This document shows positions 1 to 9,369 of a stretch of 11,330 nt of DNA, piece after piece. Below the pieces are notes generated by a model, which was not told the origin of the DNA, searched no databases, and saw only the letters and a program-made list of their open reading frames with translations. Every line of letters begins with the position of its first letter. The stretch's first letter is position 1. The stretch is from Sphingomonadales bacterium (GTDB taxonomy: Bacteria > Pseudomonadota > Alphaproteobacteria > Sphingomonadales > Emcibacteraceae): assembly GCA_011051815.1 (NCBI GenBank), contig DRKK01000103.1, positions 1 to 11,330 on the forward strand, given 5' to 3'. The translations under genes were made by a program, and so were the position numbers.

Positions 1-679
1 CATCAATCATAACATGAGTTATATTATCATCGCCATTTATCAAAAGGATCAGGAAATAAATGACAAGAGGAAACCAGATAATTCTGGTGCCTTTTGCCAG
101 CCAGCCTTCAAACCTCAGAAGCAGTGCCGCCCCTTTTGCGCTATTGATAAAAACGAATAAGGGCAGAAGAATTATGGTGTAAAAAACCAGATATAAAACA
201 TACCACATATGATTAAACGTCGGGAAGGGCGCAATCATCCGCTCATCCCAGGAGAAAGTAAAATACTTGGTGGTCCAGAATTGCCAGAAACTTCCTTCAA
301 AAACACCTTTTTGCAACGCTTCAAAATAGGATTGTGGAGCGACAATAACCGCGATAGCGAAAATCAACGGGATCAAGAGCTTCACCATCCGTTGCCGGAT
401 AAAATATTTGAGGGACATTTTAGATGTCATGAAACTTATCGCAACGCCGGAAACAATGAATAGAAGATCAAGTCGCCAGCTTGACGTCAGCAGCATGACA
501 GACTTCAGGAAGCTACTGTCATAGCCACTTTCTATATGCCACTCCCATTTAACAAACATCATACCCGTATGATAGAAAATCAAATAAGCGAAGACGAACA
601 GTCTGACCCAGTCCAGAAAATATTGCCGTCCGCCAAATTTCCCATTTGATATTTTTTCATGCGATCGCTGTAACATCAT
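1..679 (-). CDS. Membrane acyltransferase, family 3 (OpgC/MdoC-like), C-terminus beyond left edge
   Basis: I translated this frame by hand because it runs off the window; 226 residues are visible and the C-terminal part is missing. The N-terminus has the family-3 acyltransferase pattern: YFLDWVRLFVFAYLIFYH at residues 20-37, with His37 at the position of the conserved catalytic histidine. This is followed by SWRLDLLFIVSGVAISF (67-83) and a basic RQRMVKLL segment before a third helix. HMWYVLYL at 158-165 resembles the HLWFL motif of OpgC/MdoC-like members. Membrane segments lie at about 22-42, 62-84, 100-116, 158-178 and 198-214. Such proteins transfer acyl groups to sugars or glucans at the inner membrane; the substrate here is unknown. 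The start is ATG at 679 (a second ATG follows directly), with a perfect AGGAGG at 686-691, six bases upstream. It is divergent from a LytTR regulator, which may control it (inference). The gene is AT-rich compared with the replication genes to the right. Confidence 0.85.
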   Translation of the reverse strand, partial: MMLQRSHEKISNGKFGGRQYFLDWVRLFVFAYLIFYHTGMMFVKWEWHIESGYDSSFLKSVMLLTSSWRLDLLFIVSGVAISFMTSKMSLKYFIRQRMVKLLIPLIFAIAVIVAPQSYFEALQKGVFEGSFWQFWTTKYFTFSWDERMIAPFPTFNHMWYVLYLVFYTIILLPLFVFINSAKGAALLLRFEGWLAKGTRIIWFPLVIYFLILLINGDDNITHVMID

Positions 680-870
680 TCTTGTCCTCCTGAATATTTT
701 GACCTGATATAAGGTTATGAATAGACAGACGATTTAGGGAGCTTTATGGTACAAAGGGCCGGACAAAGTGATAAGAGGGACACATCTTGTGACAGGCGGA
801 AGCCATATAGGGATAAGTGGATAATTAATGTACTTTGCGAGAAAACAATCAACTGAAACGCTCTGAACCC
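680..870. promoter_or_regulatory. Divergent intergenic region between acyltransferase and LytTR genes
   Basis: This AT-rich gap must hold the 5' control regions of two divergent genes. Visible elements are: AGGAGG for the acyltransferase at 686-691; a TTGACC hexamer (699-704) reading rightward, with TAGACA 17 bp further, a poor -10; the hexamer ACAAAG repeated directly at 751-756 and 763-768, exactly 12 bp apart, a spacing like that of paired LytTR-domain sites; an inverted repeat CACA-TCT-TGTG at 781-791; and two head-to-tail TTATCC motifs on the minus strand at 808-824 that resemble DnaA boxes (TTATCCACT and TTATCCCTA). None is proven. I assign the region as regulatory from its position; the individual sites are candidates only. 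Confidence 0.4.
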
Positions 871-4147
<3,277 letters not shown>

Positions 4148-4156
4148 TTAAAAAAA

Positions 4157-5323
4157 TCATTCTTCAATCACATTGTTATTTTCAACCCGGTAAGCGCGTG
4201 CGCGCCCGTCAAGGTCGTCAAATAACAATCTGTCCGTCCCCGTGAGCCATACCTGCGCCCCAAGGGTCGCCAGCTCGTCAAATAAAGACAGGCGCCGTTC
4301 ACTGTCCAGATGGGCCACGACCTCATCCAGCAACAACAGGGGCGCCGCCCCGAAAACACTTTCCGTAATCCGCGCACTGGCCAGCGTAATACCGATCAGC
4401 AACGCCTTCTGTTCCCCCGTTGAGCATAGGGCGGCAGGCATATCCTTGTCCCGATGGGTGACCAACAGGTCCGTCTTATGCGGCCCGGCATCCGCCCGGC
4501 CCCGACGACTGTCCTGCGCCCGGTTGTCTTTGAGGATTCTCCGAAAATCATCCTCCACGGCCAAGGCGGGTCTGCCCGCTGACAAGCCATTTTCCAACAG
4601 GCCGTCCACCGCCAGAATGGCCCGGGGGAAAGATGACCGGCTGTCTTCTATGGCCCCTGCCAATCGGGCTTGGGCATCCAGCCGCGCCGCCGCCACGGCG
4701 ACCCCATGTTCCGCCATCCGGCCCTCCAGCGCATCCAGCCAGGATGCGTCCCCCATACCATCGGCCAGAATCCGGTTTCTCTCCCGCATTACCCGTTCGT
4801 AAGCATTGACCTCACGCAGATGAGCGCCGTGAAAATTGGCCACGATCCGGTCCAGAAAGCGCCGCCGCCCGGAGGGGGCCTCTATGAACAAACGATCCAT
4901 TTGCGGGGTTAGCCATGACACTTGCAAAATATCGCTAAAGGCCGCCGGTCTGGCCCCATTTTCGCCGTCAATCCGCACCACCCGCTTGTCTTTAGCGGTG
5001 GGATCACCGTCCGACATCGCCTCAAGCCCTGTCCCCAGATTAACCGTCCCGTCCGGCGTTTCCAGCCGCGCCGCCACCGCCCAATTCGGCCGGTCTGTAT
5101 CGTGGCGGCAGGCGTCCGACAACTTACACCCCCGCAGGCCACGGCCTGCCGACAGAAAGGACAGAGCCTCTAGAATATTGGTCTTGCCCGCCCCGTTGGG
5201 CCCGGTCAGTACCACGGAATGCGCCCCCGGGGTTAGCGTCATATGGCGGTAGCATCTGAAATCCGTCAAATGGAGGCGGTCCACATATAGCGCGGGTACC
5301 CGAAAATCTTTTCGGGGCCGCAT
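4157..5323 (-). CDS. recF: DNA replication and repair protein RecF
   Basis: RecF is an SMC-like ATPase that, with RecO and RecR, loads RecA on gapped DNA. The 388-residue sequence has DFRCYRHMTL near the N-terminus (21-30), Walker A GPNGAGKTN (41-49), the RecF segment SWLTPQMDRLFIEAPSGRRRFLDR (136-159), GPHKTD (280-285), the ABC signature STGEQKALLIG (301-311) and Walker B LLLLDEVVAHLD (329-340). The length is at the long end of normal, partly from an N-terminal extension of about 10 residues before the first strand. The start at 5323 is the only upstream ATG in frame. Its Shine-Dalgarno is poor (GGAT about nine bases upstream), so the exact start is less sure. It lies 81 bp after dnaN and 21 bp before gyrB, the classical order. 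Confidence 0.97.
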   Translation of the reverse strand: MRPRKDFRVPALYVDRLHLTDFRCYRHMTLTPGAHSVVLTGPNGAGKTNILEALSFLSAGRGLRGCKLSDACRHDTDRPNWAVAARLETPDGTVNLGTGLEAMSDGDPTAKDKRVVRIDGENGARPAAFSDILQVSWLTPQMDRLFIEAPSGRRRFLDRIVANFHGAHLREVNAYERVMRERNRILADGMGDASWLDALEGRMAEHGVAVAAARLDAQARLAGAIEDSRSSFPRAILAVDGLLENGLSAGRPALAVEDDFRRILKDNRAQDSRRGRADAGPHKTDLLVTHRDKDMPAALCSTGEQKALLIGITLASARITESVFGAAPLLLLDEVVAHLDSERRLSLFDELATLGAQVWLTGTDRLLFDDLDGRARAYRVENNNVIEE

Positions 5324-5348
5324 ACGCGGATCCAGAATCGATACAGAC

Positions 5349-5382
5349 GCCCCCCCTTGCGGGCCATGGGGCTTTATTTTTT
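5349..5382 (+). terminator. Possible plus-strand hairpin with T-run between dnaN and recF
   Basis: Reading rightward, GCCCC (5349-5353) pairs with GGGGC (5368-5372), with CCC/GGG able to pair inside around TTGC, and is followed at once by TTTATTTTTT (5373-5382). This is the shape of an intrinsic terminator, but it faces against the genes on both sides; there is no plus-strand gene here. On the minus strand the same stem would fold in the leader just upstream of recF. It may stop antisense transcription or tune recF, or be chance in a GC-rich gap. Confidence 0.3.
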
Positions 5383-5404
5383 CGAGCTGCGTCAGAACAG
5401 GTCC

Positions 5405-6526
5405 TTAAACTCTCATGGGCATCAAGACATAGAGCGCGCCATCATCGGTCACATCCCGCAGAATGGTAGGGGCCGTTGAATCGGCCAAAACAACCTGCAC
5501 CAGGTCGCCTTCTATCTGGCTTAAAATATCCAGCAGATAACGAGAATTAAATCCGATTTCCATATCCTCTGCGCTATAGCTGGCCTCCAGCTCCTCCTTA
5601 GCGGTGCCCTGATCGGGGCTATTAACCGACAGGCGCAGACTGCCCGCGCTCATGGATAATTTGATGGAACGGGTTTTTTCCGTGGAAATGGTGGATACCC
5701 GGTCCACGGCCTCGGCAAATTTACCGCTGCCGATTTCCAGTATCTTGTCATTGCCTTCAGGGATGACCCGGCTGTAATCGGGGAATGTACCGTCAATGAG
5801 CTTTGAGGTCAGCACAATATCGGCAAAGGAAAAGCGGATTTTGGTTTCAGACAGACAGACCTTGATGTCGCCCTCATATTCATCTACCAGCTTGCGCAAT
5901 TCGCCCACGGCTTTACGGGGCACAATCACCCCCGGCATATCTTCCAGCCCCTCTGGCTGTGCCATATCGAACCGGGCCAGACGATGACCATCGGTGGCCA
6001 CCCCGCGCAAGACCGCGCCGCCGTCATCATCGCTGGCCACATGGAGGTATATGCCGTTCAGATAATAACGGGTTTCCTCGGTAGAGACCGCAAAGCGGGT
6101 TTTATCAATCAGCCGTTTCAGATTGGCCGCCGGGGCTTCAAAGCTATGGGGCAGGTCGCCCTCTGACATGACCGGAAAATCCTCGCGCGGCAAGCATGAC
6201 AGGGTAAAGCGGGACCGGCCCGCGCTGATGGTCAAGCGTTCGCTGTCGCCGTCATAAGCCAATTCGACCTGTGATCCGTCGGGCAGCTTCCGCACGATGT
6301 CATAAAGCGTATGAGCCGGGGCAGTAATCCCCCCCGCCAAAGCCACTTCGGCCGCAACCGTTTCCGAAATTGCCAGATCAAGGTCCGTGGCCGCCATATT
6401 CAGCTGACCGCCCTCACAATCCAGCAAAACATTGGATAAAATCGGAATGGTATTACGTTTTTCCACCACACTCTGAATGTGCCCCAGTGACTTTAACAAC
6501 GCACTTCGTTCTATATTAAGCTTCAT
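5405..6526 (-). CDS. dnaN: DNA polymerase III subunit beta (sliding clamp)
   Basis: This is the ring-shaped processivity clamp that tethers polymerase III and many repair partners to DNA. The 373-residue length fits the family (E. coli 366). Three clamp folds can be traced: residues 1-120 starting with MKLNIERSALLKSLGHIQSVVEKRNTIPIL, 130-250 with the ATDGHRLA segment (177-184), and 250-373. The client-binding groove shows TFPDYSRVIP (247-256) and the conserved C-terminal MPMR followed by V (369-373). The start is ATG at 6526; the upstream ribosome-binding site is weak (AAGAAGCG about 10 bases before). The gene follows dnaA by 143 bp, which leaves room for its own promoter, and precedes recF by 81 bp. 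No defect is seen. Confidence 0.98.
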   Translation of the reverse strand: MKLNIERSALLKSLGHIQSVVEKRNTIPILSNVLLDCEGGQLNMAATDLDLAISETVAAEVALAGGITAPAHTLYDIVRKLPDGSQVELAYDGDSERLTISAGRSRFTLSCLPREDFPVMSEGDLPHSFEAPAANLKRLIDKTRFAVSTEETRYYLNGIYLHVASDDDGGAVLRGVATDGHRLARFDMAQPEGLEDMPGVIVPRKAVGELRKLVDEYEGDIKVCLSETKIRFSFADIVLTSKLIDGTFPDYSRVIPEGNDKILEIGSGKFAEAVDRVSTISTEKTRSIKLSMSAGSLRLSVNSPDQGTAKEELEASYSAEDMEIGFNSRYLLDILSQIEGDLVQVVLADSTAPTILRDVTDDGALYVLMPMRV

Positions 6527-6669
6527 ATTTTTTCGCGCTTCTTAATCTTGCAATTTAGACATAAATAACTGGTCCTGACCCTAGCATATTGGTCAGCCTG
6601 ATCAAAGGATTTTTTAGAGATTAGCCCCGAGTCGCACCATCAGAATCTGACGGACAAAAAAATGGCGAC
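6527..6669 (-). promoter_or_regulatory. dnaA-dnaN intergenic region with inverted repeats and GANTC sites
   Basis: This gap between the dnaA stop and the dnaN start holds three structures. First, a perfect inverted repeat CTGACC / GGTCAG (6575-6580 and 6591-6596, 10-base spacer). Second, on the minus strand, TTGATC (6605-6600) and TAGGGT 16 bp further, a weak promoter candidate for dnaN whose -10 overlaps the inverted repeat. Third, just after the dnaA stop, AGTCGC (6630-6635) pairs with GCGACT (6665-6670), with CAT/ATG extending the stem past a 2-base bulge and the small palindrome TCAGA-A-TCTGA inside. Three GANTC sites occur at 6629, 6643 and 6667. A local dnaN promoter or operator is an inference. 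Confidence 0.35.
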
Positions 6670-8064
6670 TCACGTGCCGAATATACGTTCAAGATGCTGG
6701 ATGTCTTCTTCCAGATCGCTGTCTGCCAGACGCAATTCATCGATGCGTTTTACCGCATGCATGACCGTGGTATGGTCCCGCCCGCCGAACTGCCGGCCAA
6801 TATGGGGCAGGGATTTTGCGGTCAGCTGTTTGGCCAGATACATGGCCACTTGGCGAGGCCGGGCCACCTGACGTGCCCGCCGGGCCGACAGCAGGTCAGA
6901 CAGGCGAATATTAAAATAATCAGCCACCCGGCGCTGTATCTCATCTATGCTGACCCGCCGCACATTGGCGCGCAGCAAGTCCTGCAGAACTTCCTGGGTC
7001 ATTTCCAGCGTCACCTCGCGCCCGATCAGGGTCGCATGGGCGATCATGCGGTTCAACGCACCCTCAAGCTCCCGCACGTTAGATGTGATCCGCCGGGCCA
7101 GAAATTCCAGCACCGACAGGCTGATGTCCACTTCGGGCACCTTATTGGCCTTTTGCTGTAAGATCCCCAGGCGCAGTTCATATTCCGTGGGATGAATATC
7201 CGCCACAAGGCCCCAGCCAAGGCGGGAGCGGATACGTTCCTCAATACCTTCCATATCGGTGGGCGAGCGATCCGCCGAGATCACCACCTGACGGCTATGG
7301 TCGATGAGGGTGTTGAAGGTATGGAAAAATTCTTCCTGGGTGGATTGCTTATTGGCGATAAATTGCAGGTCATCAATCATCAACAGGTCAACAGACCGGA
7401 ATTTCTGCTTGAAAGACATGGTGTCCTTATACCGGATTGAGGTGATGAACTGATACATGAATTGTTCAGCGGACAGATAGACCACCCGCCGGTCCGGGAA
7501 ACGTTCCTTATTGGCCCAGGCGATGGCATGCATCAGATGGGTCTTGCCCAGCCCCACGCCGCCATGAAGGAACAGCGGGTTAAAATGCACCTCTTTATTT
7601 TCCGCCACCCGCCGGGCCGCCGCATAGGCCAGTTCATTGGATTTACCCACGATGAAACTGTCAAAGGTAAAGCGTGGATCCAGCGGCGCACCGAACTCAC
7701 TTTCTTTTGATGGAACGGCACTGGCAATGGGTTTTTGGGCTTTCGGCATCTCAATATCCGCCGCCGCCCCGTTGGAGAATCCGGACAGGACCACAAAGTT
7801 TATATCTGAAACCGCAGAGTTTTCGGATGCCCAGGCGCTTCTGATCCGGTCAGCATAATTGGATTGCAGCCAGTTGCGCATAAAGCGGGTCGGGGCGGCC
7901 ATAACCGCACAGCCGTCTTCGATATTCACCAATGCCAGTGGCTTGAACCAGCTGTTAAAAATACTGTCTTCAAATTCCGCCTTCAAGCGGCCCAGAACTC
8001 TTGACCAATCCTCTTCCATATCCGTTGCTGCGACCTCGTTCTGCGGTGCTGTCACCATTGTCAT
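6670..8064 (-). CDS. dnaA: Chromosomal replication initiator protein DnaA
   Basis: DnaA-ATP binds DnaA boxes at oriC and opens the duplex. All four domains are present in 464 residues: domain I at about 17-95 ([23 protein letters not shown]), a short linker to about 128, the AAA+ domain, and the DNA-binding domain IV from about 370. Walker A is GGVGLGKT (168-175) and Walker B is LLMIDD (227-232). Sensor 1 lies in VISADRSP (261-268), the arginine finger region is [10 protein letters not shown] (277-286), and sensor 2 is [11 protein letters not shown] (330-340). The DnaA signature [21 protein letters not shown] lies at 417-437. The start at 8064 is followed two codons later by another ATG (8058); GAGA just upstream does not clearly decide between them. 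It follows the rhodanese gene by 42 bp, probably in one transcript. The protein looks intact. Confidence 0.98.
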   Translation of the reverse strand: MTMVTAPQNEVAATDMEEDWSRVLGRLKAEFEDSIFNSWFKPLALVNIEDGCAVMAAPTRFMRNWLQSNYADRIRSAWASENSAVSDINFVVLSGFSNGAAADIEMPKAQKPIASAVPSKESEFGAPLDPRFTFDSFIVGKSNELAYAAARRVAENKEVHFNPLFLHGGVGLGKTHLMHAIAWANKERFPDRRVVYLSAEQFMYQFITSIRYKDTMSFKQKFRSVDLLMIDDLQFIANKQSTQEEFFHTFNTLIDHSRQVVISADRSPTDMEGIEERIRSRLGWGLVADIHPTEYELRLGILQQKANKVPEVDISLSVLEFLARRITSNVRELEGALNRMIAHATLIGREVTLEMTQEVLQDLLRANVRRVSIDEIQRRVADYFNIRLSDLLSARRARQVARPRQVAMYLAKQLTAKSLPHIGRQFGGRDHTTVMHAVKRIDELRLADSDLEEDIQHLERIFGT

Positions 8065-8106
8065 TATCTCTATAAACCCCTAAATTCCCTAAAATATAAA
8101 ATTCGC

Positions 8107-8523
8107 CTAGCTCTGGGTCCACGGCAGTCCTGCCGCCTTCCAGCCGCCGCATGTCCCCCGATGCCCCGCCGCATCCCGATCGCCCTCAAACCCCTCCAGA
8201 ATATTAAAACATTGACTATAGCCCTCAGCCACCATGGCACTTGCCGCCGCCTTGGAGCGAACCCCGGACCGGCAGAGGAAGTATAGCGGGCTGTCTTTTG
8301 GTATATCCATGTTCACAATAGTACGTACAAAATCCGCGTTGATGTCCATTTGGGGAAAAATCTGCCAGCTGAGCAAAAGCGGTGATTTATTTATTTTTGA
8401 CAGGTCACACAGACCGACAAAAGCCCATTCCGCCTGGGTGCGTACATCCACAAGGATGGCATTTTCATTTTCGGCAAGTATTTTCCAGACTTCCTCAACC
8501 GTAACATCACCGGTGTAACTCAA
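8107..8523 (-). CDS. Single-domain rhodanese-like sulfurtransferase
   Basis: The 138-residue protein is one rhodanese domain. LVDVRTQAEWAFVG (24-37) is the usual N-terminal substrate-loop region, and the active-site loop is CRSGVRS (84-90) with catalytic Cys84. The C-terminal stretch NILEGFEGDRDAAGHRG...GGWKAAGLPW is typical of a widespread small proteobacterial rhodanese. It could carry persulfide sulfur; the true donor and acceptor cannot be read from the sequence. Three more cysteines (39, 105 and 125) are present. The start is TTG at 8523, supported by GAGG at 8533-8536 nine bases upstream; no in-frame ATG lies near it. The gene sits between rpsT and dnaA, 42 bp before dnaA, and is probably co-transcribed with it. 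A link between sulfur chemistry and replication control is speculative. Confidence 0.93.
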   Translation of the reverse strand: MSYTGDVTVEEVWKILAENENAILVDVRTQAEWAFVGLCDLSKINKSPLLLSWQIFPQMDINADFVRTIVNMDIPKDSPLYFLCRSGVRSKAAASAMVAEGYSQCFNILEGFEGDRDAAGHRGTCGGWKAAGLPWTQS

Positions 8524-8536
8524 CGCATTTTTCCTC
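8520..8536 (-). promoter_or_regulatory. Ribosome-binding site deciding a TTG start, with a two-codon ORF
   Basis: On the minus strand GAGG (8536-8533) precedes the rhodanese TTG (8523-8521) by nine bases. An ATG at 8528-8526, only four bases from GAGG, opens a different frame reading Met-Arg-stop (ATG CGT TGA), whose TGA overlaps the TTG. The TTG is the only reasonable initiator for the rhodanese frame. The two-codon ORF might compete for or reinitiate at the TTG, or be chance. Confidence 0.55.
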
Positions 8537-8653
8537 TTTATTTTAAAGCAACAAAAGCACCCCTACAGGCATCGCTATAAAAACCCGCCTGAAACTCCAT
8601 TGCGCTATATTATGTTCGGCCCAACCCCTTATCGAGCCATAAGCAGGGTACAG

Positions 8654-8671
8654 GCCAGAGGGGTTTCTGGC
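8654..8671. repeat. Perfect 6-bp stem-loop upstream of rhodanese-dnaA
   Basis: GCCAGA (8654-8659) and TCTGGC (8666-8671) are exact reverse complements around the six-base loop GGGGTT. The loop and neighbouring bases can pair instead with AACCCCT at 8623-8629, giving two mutually exclusive folds. It could be a protein-binding site or a leader RNA structure; no function is shown. Confidence 0.35.
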
Positions 8672-8728
8672 AATCACTTCATCTTAAAAAAATTACTATT
8701 TATGGCCTGTATATGGCCTGCACAGGCG

Positions 8729-8756
8729 GTGATATACCATATCTTGTATGTGGCAA
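8729..8756 (-). promoter_or_regulatory. Weak sigma-70-type promoter candidate for rhodanese-dnaA
   Basis: On the minus strand TTGCCA (8756-8751, five of six matches to TTGACA) is followed after 16 bp by TATCAC (8734-8729, four of six matches to TATAAT). It is the best hexamer pair I see in the gap before the rhodanese gene. It would give a leader of about 200 bases, and other weak pairs exist nearby. Confidence 0.3.
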
Positions 8757-8822
8757 TATTATCACTATATACCTCGGCGGGCGGCATCAGATATTACGGT
8801 CTGTAGGCTCCGCATTTGGTCC

Positions 8823-8857
8823 AAAAAAAAGCCGAAGCCCGTGGACTTCCGCTTTTT
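8823..8857 (-). terminator. Intrinsic terminator after rpsT (possibly bidirectional)
   Basis: On the minus strand a stem built from GCGGAAGTC and GGCTTCGGC, extended outward by A-T pairs, closes on a CACG loop. It has one G-G mismatch and one G-T pair and leads into eight T residues (8830-8823). It lies about 65 bp after the rpsT stop. The plus strand also ends in five T residues (8853-8857), so the hairpin could act in both directions. It should separate rpsT from rhodanese-dnaA transcription. Confidence 0.85.
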
Positions 8858-8874
8858 CATCAATAATTATGTGA

Positions 8875-8901
8875 GACTCGCCGGATTCATTCGGGCGACT
8901 C
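8875..8901. promoter_or_regulatory. Cluster of three GANTC sites
   Basis: GACTC (8875-8879), GATTC (8884-8888) and GACTC (8897-8901) fall within 27 bp, between the rpsT stop and its terminator. GANTC is the target of the alphaproteobacterial cell-cycle methyltransferase CcrM. Elsewhere in the window the motif occurs roughly once per 450 bp by my count. Part of the cluster forms an imperfect hairpin (CGCCGGA / TCGGGCG). A methylation-dependent role is an inference. Confidence 0.35.
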
Positions 8902-8923
8902 GAAGGCCCGCGGGATTGTCGCC

Positions 8924-9190
8924 TCAGGCAGACAGGGCTTTCACCCGTTTCGCCAGACGGGATACTTTCCGCGAGGCGGTCTTTTTATGGAGAACACCCT
9001 TGGTTACGCCGCGCATCAATTCGGGCTGGGCTTCTTTAAGGGCCAGACGGGCCTCATCAGCATTACCGCTTTCCAGCGCCATTTCCACCTTCTTGACAAA
9101 GGTACGGATCCGACTTTTGCGGGATTTATTTACTTCAGCACGCCGGGCATTGGCGCGAATTCTTTTCTTTGCCTGTAACAAATTAGCCAT
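8924..9190 (-). CDS. rpsT: 30S ribosomal protein S20
   Basis: S20 binds 16S rRNA in the body of the small subunit. The 88-residue, lysine- and arginine-rich protein matches the family throughout: [14 protein letters not shown] at the start, [22 protein letters not shown] (21-42), and [19 protein letters not shown] near the end. The second position after MAN differs from the common HKSAKKR form, with Leu-Leu-Gln before AKKR. The start is ATG at 9190. The Shine-Dalgarno is poor, with GAGAAAG about 12 bases upstream; in E. coli, S20 represses its own translation, and a weak site would allow similar control (inference). It has its own promoter and terminator, so it is likely a single-gene transcript, possibly with read-through from upstream. 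The position next to dnaA is common in alphaproteobacteria. Confidence 0.97.
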   Translation of the reverse strand: MANLLQAKKRIRANARRAEVNKSRKSRIRTFVKKVEMALESGNADEARLALKEAQPELMRGVTKGVLHKKTASRKVSRLAKRVKALSA

Positions 9191-9290
9191 CAGGAATATA
9201 TCTTTCTCTTGTAAGCCCGTCTCTCTACTGAATGCTATGCTTCAGGAGAATCAGCGGCTGTAATCATTTTGATCCAATTTCAAGTGCTGG

Positions 9291-9319
9291 CTTATAACCA
9301 TGCCCGACCCGTTGGTCAA
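9291..9319 (-). promoter_or_regulatory. rpsT: Sigma-70-type promoter of rpsT
   Basis: On the minus strand TTGACC (9319-9314) and TATAAG (9296-9291) are separated by exactly 17 bp; each hexamer matches five of six consensus bases. The start of transcription would fall near 9284, giving a leader of about 94 bases before the rpsT ATG. The -35 overlaps one arm of an inverted repeat AACAGGC / GCCTGTT (9318-9324 and 9352-9358). This is the best promoter in the window. Confidence 0.75.
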
Positions 9320-9369
9320 CAGGCTTTTCAAGATATTTCCCGAAAAACCCCGCCTGTTCGGTGACGACT

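Larger units (their letters stand above)
8524..8923. other. 400-bp gene-free region upstream of rhodanese-dnaA
   Basis: No coding frame here looks real. From the right it holds three GANTC sites (8875-8901), the rpsT terminator (8823-8857), a weak promoter candidate (8729-8756), a direct repeat TATGGCCTG at 8701 and again at 8712, a perfect 6-bp stem-loop GCCAGA-GGGGTT-TCTGGC (8654-8671), and AACCCCT / AGGGGTT arms (8623-8629 and 8659-8665). It is a natural place for control of dnaA. I looked for DnaA boxes (TTATNCACA) on both strands and found none convincing, so I do not call an origin here. Confidence 0.5.

Noticed and set aside
209-463. Plus-strand open frame of 84 codons near the left edge
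   Set aside because: It is opposite the acyltransferase reading frame, which has clear family motifs and a perfect ribosome-binding site.
835-870. TTG at 835 as the start of the LytTR gene
   Set aside because: It has no good ribosome-binding site and adds a polar 12-residue stretch; ATG at 871 is preferred, although the earlier start is not excluded.
8524-8923. oriC in the gap upstream of rhodanese-dnaA
   Set aside because: No convincing TTATNCACA boxes or AT-rich 13-mers were found on either strand; the gap is better explained by a terminator and control sites.
9340-9369. Intrinsic terminator just after the enoyl-CoA hydratase gene
   Set aside because: CCGAA / TTCGG flank a T-run inside a large loop rather than after a stem, so it is not a proper terminator; the AACAGGC / GCCTGTT repeat has a 27-base spacer.
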